Below, piece after piece: positions 45,705 to 55,683 of a DNA stretch of 64,000 nt (its first letter is position 1; every line of letters starts with the position of its first letter). The position numbers and the translations under genes were made by a program. Source of the DNA: Bimuria novae-zelandiae CBS 107.79 (lineage: Eukaryota > Ascomycota > Dothideomycetes > Pleosporales > Didymosphaeriaceae); assembly GCA_010015655.1 (NCBI GenBank), contig ML976665.1, positions 657,736-721,735 on the forward strand, in the 5' to 3' direction. The notes under the pieces were generated by a model. It did no database searches and was not told where the DNA came from. It worked only from the letters and a program-made list of their open reading frames with translations.

Positions 45705-48643
45705 GTTAAAAGGAACAAGCAGTAGTATTAAAAATAATACTATTATATAGAGATCTAAAATCTTAGGAATGTCTAGTTACAGGATATAAAAGATACAAAG
45801 AACCCTAAAAGGAAGAAAAAGTCTAGCGAATTAAGAATACTAGGAACACCTATAAAATGCTTTACTAAAAGTAATAAAAAAAGACTAAAACTAACCTTAA
45901 AATAAATAAAGCTACACGAATTTAGGTTAAACAGGCTAAAGCTTCCTAGGACGCTACTAAGCAAGCTAATAATAAGTTAGAAAACTAAAGAGCTACTAGA
46001 TAAAAGACCTTACTAGTAGAGACGCGATTATAAAGGCAAAAAGGGTAAAAATAGGCATAAAAACCTATAACTAACTAAAGAAGTTATAATTAGCGATTAC
46101 TAAGTAACAGCGCTAGTAGACCCTGGAGCGACTAGTTATCTAATATCTCTAAAAATAGTAAAGAAATATAACCTGCTATATTAAAATAAGGAAACACTAG
46201 TATAGATAGAAATAGTAGATAGGACGATATCCTAAGGATATAGTAAAGGCTAATTACGCCTTAAAATAATACTATTGCCTATTAGCCTAGATAGATTCTA
46301 GAGCTAACATAGCTTCACGATAATAGATCTTAAAAGCCTAAAAGTAATTATTAGTTATAATTAGCTTCTAAAATATAACCTTATTATTAACTAGCAAAAA
46401 AAGGTGCTCCTTAGCTAAAGACCTACGCTAAAAGTTACTAAAGTACGTAAATTATAAAAAATATAACTATTAACCCTAGATGCCCTAGGAAGGTGGATTA
46501 AAAAATAGGCTAAATAACTTTTAGCTACTAAGATTACAAAAGTTGTAGAAGAAAATCTAGTCTAAGTAAGGCTAATTTAGGTATAATACTTAGGCCTAAG
46601 AGAAATGGCAAAAGCTACTAATATTTTACTAAAAAACTAAAAATATATAAAACTTTTTAAAGAAACTAAAAAAGAAGAACTACTAAAATACTAAAATAAA
46701 ATTATAAAATACTGTTAGTAAAGGGCACGAAAATACGCCTAGAATAATTATAACTAATATTTATAAACTAAGAAAAAGAAGTACAGGATTACTTAAGAAA
46801 GAACCTAGTAAAATAATACATTTAAAAAAGTTAAAGCCTAGCGGCTTTCCTTATACTTTAGGCACCTAAGCAGAATAGCAAGCTACGACTTTATATAGAT
46901 TATAAATAGCTAAATAAGGCTACGATTAAGAACTAGTATCTATTACCCTTAATTATAGAGCTAATAGATAGACTCTAGGGGACTAAGTAGTTTATAAAAT
47001 TTAATATACGTAATAAATATCACCGCATACGAATAGCTAAGGAACACAAGTAGAAAACTACGTTTAGGACCTAATATAGTCTATATAAGTACTAAGTAAT
47101 ATCCTTTAGACTAATAAACGCGCCTGCGACGTTCTAGACGCTAATTAATAAAGCACTATATAAATACCTAGATATATCCTATATAGCTTACCTTAATAAC
47201 GTACTTATCTATTCTACTGGAACACTTAAGGAGCACGGAATATATAAAAAAAAGTACATATAAAAATAAAAGAGTATTAATTACTTCTTTAGCTAGAAAA
47301 ATACGAATTCTACGTTATAAAAATAAAGTATCTAAGATTTATTATCTTACAAAAAGGCGTTGCTATAGACCTTAAAAAGATTACTACTATATAGGAATAG
47401 CTAAAACCTAAGTTAGTAAAAGATATTTAGTCCTTCTTAAGGTTTACTAACTTTTACTAAAAGTTTATTAAAAACTACTCCAAGACTATAACACTAATAA
47501 TAGAACTTATAAAAAAGATAAATAGATAGGCTTTACTAAAGAGGCTAGAGAAGTTTTTAAGAAACTAAAGACACTCTTTCTATAAGTACTACTATTATAG
47601 ATATACAATCTAAGAAAACCTATAAGAATAAAGATAAACGTATTAAATTACGCACTTGGAGCGATACTCTTATAATAGTGCAAAGAGAAGAAATAGAGGC
47701 TAGTATTTTTCTATTTAAGAAAGTTCTTAGGAGTAGAACTTAATTATAATATTTATAATTAGAAACTACTTAGGATAGTAAACACCTTTAAATAATAAGA
47801 AGCTTAACTTACTAAAGCACGCTTTAAAATAAAGATATAAATAAATTATTAAAACCTTACTAGCTTTATATTAATAAAAAAGCTTAACTAAAAATAAGCA
47901 CTATAGGCTAAATTCCCAGCGTATTTTAATTTTATAGTATACTATTAACTAGGAATACTTAACGGCGCAGCGGACGCCTTAAGTAAAAAGTTAGACCTTA
48001 CTAAGGATAAACTAGAACTATATAATATAGTATTATAGGCAAGAAATAATAGAACTATTAAATATAATTAATTAATAATTAAGGCCTGCGCTGTTAGCCT
48101 GCATTACACTAGACTAGAGGTATATAATTGTTAGGACTAGAGCTAACTTACGATAAAACAACACGAGGAATATAATCTATTTTAAAATAAAATTAATAAA
48201 ACAAGACGAGATTATAGAAATTGAGTTATTATAAGACTAGGATATAAAGAAACCCTAACTAAAAGGCTGCACAAACTTAAAGAATAGGGACACCTAAATA
48301 TTAAAAAAATAACGCGTTAAATTATAAATAAATTTACTATCCCTAAACTTAAGCAAATAGTAACTAGGGTTATAAGTAATTATTTAGTATGTTATAAAAA
48401 TAAGCTAAAGAGACATAAGCCTTACGGACTACTATAACTATTATAAGTAGCTAAATAACTATAATAGATTTTATAGTAAAACACCTTAAATCGGTATACC
48501 TAGGAACGAAGTAGATGTGTAATACTATTATAATAATAGTAGACTGCTTAACTAAGGTAGCTAAGTTTAGACCTATAAAAGAAGCTATAACAGCTAAAGA
48601 ACTAGCTTATAAGGTAGATAACGTAGTGTTTATAGAACACGGA
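45705..48643 (+). pseudogene. Gypsy pol remnant: protease, RT, RNase H, start of integrase
   Basis: The protease block ALVDPGATSYLI lies near 46105. The RT blocks (LRLYIDYK*LNKATIKN, HRIRIAKEHK, INAPATF) lie at 46880-47150, and the active-site segment IAYLNNVLIYS lies near 47190. The integrase catalytic core begins near 48510 (IIIVDCLTKVAKF) and is cut at 48643 by a solo LTR. Stops are frequent and mostly explained by CpA/TpG transitions. Confidence 0.85.
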
Positions 48644-49104
48644 TGTTAAGATCCCAAAGGGGTAGCTAGTCCCTAAGGGGCTAAGGTTGGTTCTCGGGCA
48701 GGAATACTATAGTAGGACGGGAGAGGGTCGTAGTAATAGCTTACGCTTGTCACTAGGGTGTTAGTATTAAAGGTAGGTATAGCATAATCAAATTAACAAG
48801 GCTGCTTATTCAGATCCAAACGATAGATTGATAAACAGGTTGAACACGGATACCATAAGGGTATTCGTGTTAGGTTATATACATAAGGTGTAAACATTAC
48901 CGTCCGCCTCTCTTTCTGCCATCCCTGGGTTTCGCTGGATAGCAGTGCCGTCCATGGGTGGCACGCCTTCCACGATCTTGGCAGGATGGTATGTCTTGGC
49001 TTGGATGGTACGTCACGTGACCTCGGTTACGCGACCCCGCCGAGTGTCACCCCCACTGGAGGCCCGTTGGCCCTCCTTGTTCCATACATGTTCAGATCTT
49101 AACA
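48644..49104. mobile_element. Solo LTR inserted in the Gypsy integrase
   Basis: 461 bp starting TGTTAAGATCCCAAAGG and ending CAGATCTTAACA, with a perfect 5-bp target duplication ACGGA (48639-48643 and 49105-49109). The ends are short inverted repeats (TGTTAAGATC / GATCTTAACA). There is no internal coding sequence. Base composition is normal and CpA/TpG are plentiful, unlike the RIP-mutated DNA on both sides. Confidence 0.93.
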
Positions 49105-49109
49105 ACGGA

Positions 49110-50120
49110 CTACTAAAGAAATTTATTATAAATAAAGTTAAGCTTTTTACGTCTAAATACTAAGATATATTTATAGTAGCTTTAGGTGTTAATAAGAAGC
49201 TCTCGACAAGTTTCTATCCCTAGACTAATAGATAAACAGAACGTATAAATTAGACCCTAGAATAGTACCTACAATTCTACGTTAATAAATAATAGGATAA
49301 TTAGGTAGAGTTACTACTAATAGCCTAGCTAGTATATAATGGCATAAGGTTAGGAACGACACGGTACTCCCTATACTACGCTAACTACGGATATAAGCTA
49401 GTAGCTTATTAAGATCAAAAAAATATAGAAAGTATTTCCGTAAAAGCCTAAGATAAGGCTTAAAAAATAAATTATCTAGAAAGCTCTTATAGTATTTAGA
49501 AAAGTAAATAAGTAAAGGATTAAAGAACTAACCTTTAAAAACGGGGATAAAGTCTTTTTATTATAAAAAATCTAAGAATAAAATAACCTAGTAGAAAACT
49601 AGATTACCTCTAAGTAGGCCTTTTAAGGTATAGAAACTAAAAGACCTATTATAACTAAATCACTTCTACTACTAAGTATAAAGATATATCCTATATTTTA
49701 TAAATTACTTTTAGAACTAGCACCCCTAAACACTTTAGTTAAGACCTAGTTAGATCTAGAAAATAACAAGTATAATGTAAAAAAAAATTAAGGGTCTAAG
49801 AATAATTTAAGGTTAGCTTAAATACTTAGTAAAATAAAAAAGATAGCTAGAATAATACAACACCTAAAAGCTAAAAGAAACCCTTATAAACTATAAGTTA
49901 CTAGTATTAATATACTATTAGTAGCACCTAAAGAAGGGATAGTATCCCTTAGAAAATTAATAAGAGAGTTAGAAAAATTAATAAATAAGGAAAAATTAGC
50001 CTATAACTAGCTTAAGTTAGCAGAAGGTATAAATAATAATAGTTTAGAAGTAATAGTAGCACCTATACTTTTTAAAGCCTCTTCTTCTAATTAATCTAGA
50101 ATATTAGTTATATAAATATT
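49110..50120 (+). pseudogene. Gypsy integrase C-terminal half and tail
   Basis: The frame resumes after the solo LTR with KLFTSKY-like sequence, LSTSFYP*TN and LVYNGIRLGTTRYSPYYANYGYK, typical of Gypsy integrase. A Lys/Leu-rich coiled tail runs to about 50120. The target duplication adds five bases within the frame. Confidence 0.8.
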
Positions 50121-50453
50121 ATAAGTAGTAAAGGCTTACTCCTTTTTATCTATTTACGTAATTTTTAACTTTAAGCAAGCTACCTGTGCTTCTGCCTAAA
50201 GTAAGGCTAGGCGCTTTTTACGCTTCGCAGCCTAAATCCTCTCCCACTCTTTCTTAGGAACCCAGAGGCTACACTTGGCATGAATCGCGATACAGGCAGT
50301 ACACTACCTAGTGGTAGTATTTATAAAATACTTTAGGATATTCTTCTCCTTATAACGCTTATAACGCATTAGTATCTTTAAACTTTAAGTATAAATATAG
50401 TTAGCACGCTAATAATAAAATTTAGTTAATAATTATTTTATTACTTTAGGCAT
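50110..50453 (-). pseudogene. Antisense coding remnant in the Gypsy 3' region
   Basis: From ATG at 50453 the minus strand reads MPKVIK...RYKRYKEKNILKYF, then CTACIAIHAKCSLWVPKKEWERI and KRKKRLALL*AEAQVACLK, with only a few RIP-type TAG/TAA codons. The Cys spacing (CxxC...C) and basic run suggest a real protein formerly encoded opposite to pol. The role is unknown. Confidence 0.5.
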
Positions 50454-50619
50454 AGTTAGGGAGGCTGGGAAAATCTAGAGAAGGATATAATAAGACCTTA
50501 AAAGGGGGCACGCTTACCTTTATACCAAAAAGACTAGCACTAAATAGGACGCATAACACAACCCTATAATAAAATATAAAAGTAGGATATTAGGATAATA
50601 ACCCTAAAGGGGGGGATAA

Positions 50620-51120
50620 TATTACTATTATAAAGAATTATAGTAGTATAGCTACCGTAAATTACAGGTTAATAAAGGACTATATAGGAAGGCTAATAAG
50701 GCTAAGATAAAATTAAGTTAGTAGTTATATAATTAGAATCCTGCTAAGAGAATAGAATCCTAAGAGAATACTAGCTTAGTAAAAAAACAAAAAAATATCC
50801 TACTAAAAAGTAAGTCTCTTACAAGACTAAAGGGATTCTAGGATATTAAGGAATAAAATAATTAGTATATAATTTAAAATACTTTTTATACTTTTCCTAT
50901 TTCTTGTAGTTAACTTAACATACTATAAGTATATATTTTATAATAGATTAGTAAATCTCCTAGTGAGTTATTTTATAGTTTATTATAGAATTAAATTATT
51001 CCTAAACCTATCTTATAGCTATTACTAGCTCTTAACTACTAAATATCTGTAAGGCGATCTACCCTTAACCTATCCTCCCTTAACCTAGAACAGGCTTAGG
51101 TAAGTAGACCCTTTGTAACA
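50620..51120 (+). repeat. 3' LTR of the Gypsy element
   Basis: 501 bp; the partner of 32549-33064. Its 5' end has been altered (TATTACTATTATAAAG against TGTTACAATCACGAAG), all but one difference being transitions. Confidence 0.9.
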
Positions 51121-51614
51121 TTATATATTTGATTTTTAAAGAATTATATAGTTTATTAAGTCGTGCATCCTAAAAAAAGGCGTAAAATACTACTAAAACG
51201 ATAATTTCTTTTTGAAATAAATATAAAGCATTGTTTTTTTATTTATTTATATAACTTATATATATATACACCTCGTAATAAGTTTGCATAAGTATAGTCC
51301 CTATATTTAAAAATTATAGAGAGTTTAAGTTTTTAAAATTTTAGTGTTTAACTTAGTTAGACCTAACTGTGGCCCTTGCGACCTAACCCATTTACTAGCC
51401 TAACTATTACTTTATTATGGTGTGACTACCTTTTACCCATTTTTATAACTCTCTTAGTTTAAGACCTACTAGTGGAGGCATAAGCTATAGCATAAGAAGG
51501 TAGAAAAGTCTATTAAAAATGTCTTTAAATAATACTTAAAAGCGGAAAATCTCTACAAGGAAGAGAATAATAAGTAGCTACTTAAACTATTTAATAAACG
51601 TAAAATCCCTAACG
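51121..51614. mobile_element. AT-rich repeat block right of the Gypsy element
   Basis: It holds the TTATA target duplication, then the right arm of the inverted repeat (about 51311-51407), then about 200 bp of mutated sequence. In that last part a plus-strand stretch near 51525-51615 can be read as Lys/Glu-rich protein. It ends at a sharp composition change near 51610. Confidence 0.55.
51311..51407 (-). repeat. Right arm of the inverted repeat around the Gypsy element
   Basis: The reverse complement matches 30983-31078. The distance between the outer ends, less the Gypsy and its target duplication, is about 1.85 kb. Confidence 0.65.
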
Positions 51615-52319
51615 CGTACGCTTGCTTTTGGGGATTGCCGCATCGTCTGCCCAAATGTCCATGTTTTCTTCATAAATCTTCTTGTCCCGGACGTGTTTGT
51701 TGCAGGTTGGACAGAGGTTAATGAATACTGCCGGATGGGCCCTTAGTGCATGTCGTCGGACCTCAGCCATGTTTGACACATTGCATCCTGTGCAGGAATA
51801 TTCTGTGGCCCCTCGGGCCTTATCTGCTTCACGCCATGGGCAAAGTAAGGCTAGCTCCTTGATGCGCTGCCATGGCTGTAGGCAGAAAGGGCCATGAGGG
51901 GTTTGCTGCTCTGTTTCATCCTAAGGCGGAGCATGGGAAGATGGCGAAAGGGCGGGCATCGGTGCCTAATAAAAATTAAGATTTATGAAGCAGTTGACAT
52001 CAATCGTAGAAAGTCTCACAGGACTCATCGAGGACGGGTCGTAGTTGGCGGGGAAACCAGAGAGAGATTTTGGGTGTGAGAACGAGTAGATGGGTGACAA
52101 AAATGGATGTACTTGTGATGTTGGATAAGATAACACATTGTTCATGTGGTGTGCTTCTTCTAACCTGGTAATATCGAAGGACGAGAGAACTGGAGACAAA
52201 GGCTCCGTGCTGACGAGACCTCGGGAGGGCATATGCTTGGCAAGGCGGACTGGACGATATATACTATCGACCCTTCTGTATAATTGGCTTAGGTTTCTAA
52301 TCTGGTAAGGCTGGTTCAC
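51615..52319 (-). pseudogene. 5' part of a zinc-finger gene, cut by the transposon island
   Basis: The minus strand encodes a segment closely similar to the middle of the intact C2H2 gene: CPWREADKARG, YSCTGCNVSNMAEVRRHALRAH and LCPTCNKH, against CPVREAE, YSCTG, NMAEVRRHVQRAH and LCPTCNEH. An upstream exon (about 52319-51990, containing LVSTEPLSPVLSSFD) is Ser/Pro rich. A CCTTAG acceptor near 51920 precedes the conserved exon. The reading frame ends in transposon sequence after AIPKSKR, so the C-terminal fingers are missing here and probably lie at 29943-30254. Confidence 0.75.
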
Positions 52320-53641
52320 TTCCTTGTCAAGTTGTAGAGTTGGGTCTCCTAGGAGAGGTCATCACTGATGTCCATCTTCCTGGCGATCCTGGGTGACTTC
52401 AGTCATGGGATTCCAAGACAAGTCTACAGACAGTTTATCAGAGGCAACATGGGGGTGGTTACGGTTGCACTGTCTCCATCGTTCATGACCACGAGGCTGA
52501 GCTGAGTTGGGAAGTCACGTTGTTAGGCAATAAGGAATCTAGATAAGCGAAAGAACAGCGAGCTGACAACGCCATGACGTCGAGTCGTCATGGCGTGGCT
52601 TGTAGAAGTTGCGCACTTGTCTAGATGCCTTACTGTCTGACCACACATGGCCCAGACTTGAGCTCCTAAGCCTCTCAGTCACAATGTAATTGGACTATTC
52701 CCCGTGCGCGGGTTTGTGTCCAGTCTTCCTCCAACACTGCAATCTCTAGCCCCAACGAGGAGCCTAAGCCCACCAAACCTACCTTGCGCGTGTCCATTTA
52801 TAGCCTGTATGTGGTTGCCTGATATCTTGCCCAGGTGCACTGCGCTCTCTAGCCCTGACGAAGAGTCCTTACACACTTACACACCTGCATAGCCTCGTCC
52901 GCCAACTCCACACACCCGCCACGCGAAGATACTTAACTGCCTAATCGCCAGGTCGTCATATTAGCATGCCTACACCCATGTCTAAATGCATTGATAATCT
53001 AGTAAGACACAGAACTGCACGGCACTGCCATCTTCACCCCTAACGAACCTTTTTCGTCCCTTTCTAAGGCTATCACCCCGCTATCTGTAAACCTAGCACA
53101 CCCTATTTCCTCCTACTTCGCTCGTCAGCTAGGGAGAGTAGCACCTCACACCTCTTTAATACCTTATCGTCTGGTAAGAACTGAGTCCGTACGAACTGTC
53201 CTTCCAACCCTCTAGTACCGCAAATGCTTAACTGCTCTCCTCAAAACCGTCATTCCGCTTTTGTAGATCCACTGAGAGAGAGCTTCTGTCTACGCGGGCG
53301 GCTGCAAGGCTAGCAACTTGCGGACTTGCCCTCAGTGTTCGGCGAGAGTACACGGTATCACAGTCGGCTGCTTTTGTGAAATCGGGATCTGTGCTTACTA
53401 TTCGAGCGTGGGACGAATGGGAAGGGCGAAGTAGCTCGGTCAAACTCTACCGCGAGACTCACGAGAAAGGACTGCGCGATCACCAACCAGCAGAAGTGAG
53501 GAGGGAAAGCGCAGGACGCAACGCGGAAGTCGTACGAAACACGAATGGGCCGAGACAGAACATGGCACAGGGTGGACTAGAATGCCATTAACGAAAAGGG
53601 TATCACAGAATGCAGGTCTTGCTTGAATGCACGCTCCTACC
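52320..53641. other. Intergenic, 1.3 kb
   Basis: This is the promoter side of the split zinc-finger gene, with sequence near 52600-52650 resembling 28600-28665. Open frames at 52679-52892 and 53228-53591 have no domain. No gene is supported. Confidence 0.4.
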
Positions 53642-55342
53642 TCACGCCCACACGCCTAACGTCCAGCTTGCTCTGTCGCCAGCGCCGCCCCGCACGCCTG
53701 GTCCCATACTCTGGCGCTGAGGCACGACGGATACTTCCTTGTCTTTGCTCGCACCCTGCAGCCCATGCTGAAGGTACCGCTCCCTATCGATCTCCACGAT
53801 CCCTCTGATACGCTGCTGAGCCACGAGGCTCGCACCCGCCCAGGGACCCAGCGTCTCCACGCCCCTCACCACACCTCCCACCAGGCTCTCCGGTGGTGGG
53901 CCTGCCCGCGTCTTCTCTCTTTCGACGCCGGCCTCGTGGTGCCACACATCCTGCGGGCGATGCGCAGCTGGAAGGGGATTGTCTGGATCGAGCGACTCCG
54001 GGACCTTGTCTTCGCCTTCCTGCTTCCGCAACTCGAGGGCTTCCATCTTCTGGCGGAGAATCTGCTCGTGGCGCGCGCTGGCCGTGCCGTAGTTGCGGAC
54101 AGGGTCCCAGCCTTTGGTCTGCACAAGGGCTTCGAGCTCGGCGAGGATGCGGCTCTTTAGACCGGGCATGGCGGACACACCACCGGTGATGACGATGCGG
54201 GACATGCAGACGCGGCGTACATCGACTGGTAGGGATAGTAATGCTCGGTAGATAAGGTGATGTAACGGCAGCTCGTGATCGTCGAATTCACTCAGCGCGG
54301 TCTCGGTAGCGAAAAGCGCAGCTTCAGCGGGTTTGGCTAGTGTTGCGAAAGGTATGGTGACTTCGGCAGGTGGTGAGGCCTTTGGAAACGGTATGGTCAC
54401 AGTGGGTTCGGGAGTCTCCACCGCATCTTCGAACTCCTCGAGAATGGGTGACGTGCGAGCCGGGAAATAGAGAGTCCGACGATTTGACCTGGGCTTTGGC
54501 TTACACCAGGCGACGCGCGAAAGCACCTCTTCAGCCTCCTCGAAAGAGGTATCGTCATCCTCCACATAGCCCAATTGTTCAACTTGCGCGGCGTTCAATA
54601 CTTTTGCCATCTCTTCACTCAGCAGCCTGCCTGCCCGCACTGTCCTCTGCTCGTGCACCTCGCGAAACTCGTACACTGCGGTGACAAGTGTCTCGGCCCA
54701 TCCGATGTCCACCACCAGCGCCGATCGCAGTCCAGCCGCCACTGTTGAGAGGATTGGCGAAGACATGAGGGTGATGCTCGGCGCCTGGAAGCTACCAAAG
54801 AGCACGTCCAGCAGCGTCGACATTAACGGATGTGGCATCTTTGGCGGAAGCGCAAGCAGAATTCGTCGTGGCTTCGTGTCCAGCACGAAGTACTTGTTGT
54901 ACACCTCGCGCATCATCCTCTCGAACTTGTCCTCCACCACTCTCAGGTCAACCTTTGTCAGGTCCATCCGGTACAGCTCATACTCTTGTCCCCACTCCTG
55001 CCCCTTCTTCGGCCTCCGTCTCTTTTGCGCATAATCGGGATCCCATTGCCGGTAGTCTCCCACCCTCCGCTGGTTCTCGGGGTCGTAGGGCAGAGTGCAG
55101 CGCGGGGTGCTCTCGCCCGGGAAGCCGCCCCGCAGGTATCGCGAGCCGACTTCGATTACGACGTACTCATCCTCGGTACGGAAGCTGCCACCAGGAGAGC
55201 CGAAGAGGGAGGAAACGGATCGACCGAGCGTGGGCGTGCGCGGGGTTTCGGGCGTGGATGCGAGGTCTGCGAGACGCGGAGTGGTGCCGCGGACGGATCT
55301 GCCCAGCGAAGCCGACACTTTGCGCTCGCCAGAAGCGGACAT
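53642..55342 (-). CDS. arp10: Actin-related protein 10 (dynactin pointed-end, RO-7 type), 566 aa
   Basis: A single exon from ATG 55342 to the stop at 53642. After a Ser/Thr/Pro-rich N-terminus of about 55 residues, an actin fold begins (EDEYVVIEVGSRYLRGGFPGE). Further actin-type blocks are RRILLALPPKMP, SALVVDIGWAETLVTAVYEFREV (second nucleotide-loop region) and RIVITGGVSAMPGLKSRI (adenosine loop). The actin core is divergent. A roughly 100-residue extension after TKGWDPVRNYG carries charged and Gly-rich sequence (GPWAGASL near its end). The overall form matches fungal Arp10/RO-7, which with Arp11-type subunits and p62 caps the pointed end of dynactin's Arp1 filament and supports dynein-driven nuclear and vesicle movement. 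It is divergent from nop58, 341 bp away. Confidence 0.88.
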   Translation of the reverse strand: MSASGERKVSASLGRSVRGTTPRLADLASTPETPRTPTLGRSVSSLFGSPGGSFRTEDEYVVIEVGSRYLRGGFPGESTPRCTLPYDPENQRRVGDYRQWDPDYAQKRRRPKKGQEWGQEYELYRMDLTKVDLRVVEDKFERMMREVYNKYFVLDTKPRRILLALPPKMPHPLMSTLLDVLFGSFQAPSITLMSSPILSTVAAGLRSALVVDIGWAETLVTAVYEFREVHEQRTVRAGRLLSEEMAKVLNAAQVEQLGYVEDDDTSFEEAEEVLSRVAWCKPKPRSNRRTLYFPARTSPILEEFEDAVETPEPTVTIPFPKASPPAEVTIPFATLAKPAEAALFATETALSEFDDHELPLHHLIYRALLSLPVDVRRVCMSRIVITGGVSAMPGLKSRILAELEALVQTKGWDPVRNYGTASARHEQILRQKMEALELRKQEGEDKVPESLDPDNPLPAAHRPQDVWHHEAGVEREKTRAGPPPESLVGGVVRGVETLGPWAGASLVAQQRIRGIVEIDRERYLQHGLQGASKDKEVSVVPQRQSMGPGVRGGAGDRASWTLGVWA

Positions 55343-55683
55343 GGCGAGAAGCGAAGTTCGCAGAGGAAATGATCAGTACATCAGTACATCATTGCAGCAA
55401 TTGAATCGGTATTCGAGCTACTCGACTATTCACGCATTTGGTCGGGCGTGATGCTTTCCAAATGGTGGTTCGGGAGCTCAAGTGGGTCAGTCGAACTTTA
55501 GTGCCTTGGCGACAATTTTCGACCTCGTCGAACTTTTTTCTTGGAGCTGTCGCACCCACAGCCAAACCGACAACCGCGCCCGCACCCGCCGCGACGACCG
55601 CCGAACCCATTCGCTATACGGGCGCACCGACGGACGCATTTAATTGACGAGCCTGTTCGACTGAGGAAGGATCGACCACAAAG
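55343..55683. other. Shared divergent promoter, arp10 / nop58
   Basis: 341 bp between two start codons on opposite strands. No gene is seen. The region is moderately GC-rich and probably drives both transcripts. Confidence 0.5.

Larger units (their letters stand above)
32549..51120 (+). mobile_element. RIP-mutated Gypsy LTR retrotransposon, split by nested insertions
   Basis: Direct LTRs (32549-33064 and 50620-51120) begin TG(T/A)TAC-type and end AACA. The 5-bp flanks are TCATA (32544-32548) and TTATA (51121-51125), a target duplication altered by one C-to-T change. Internal order on the plus strand is gag-like (from 33097), protease (VDPGATSYL near 46105), reverse transcriptase, RNase H and integrase, which is the Gypsy order. 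With the nested elements removed, about 7.2 kb remains. The coding frames are full of TAG/TAA, and the RT active site reads YLNN in place of YxDD. The element is inactive. Confidence 0.92.

Noticed and set aside
48945..49163. 72-codon open frame in the solo LTR
   Set aside because: It extends across the LTR end into mutated Gypsy sequence; LTRs are non-coding.
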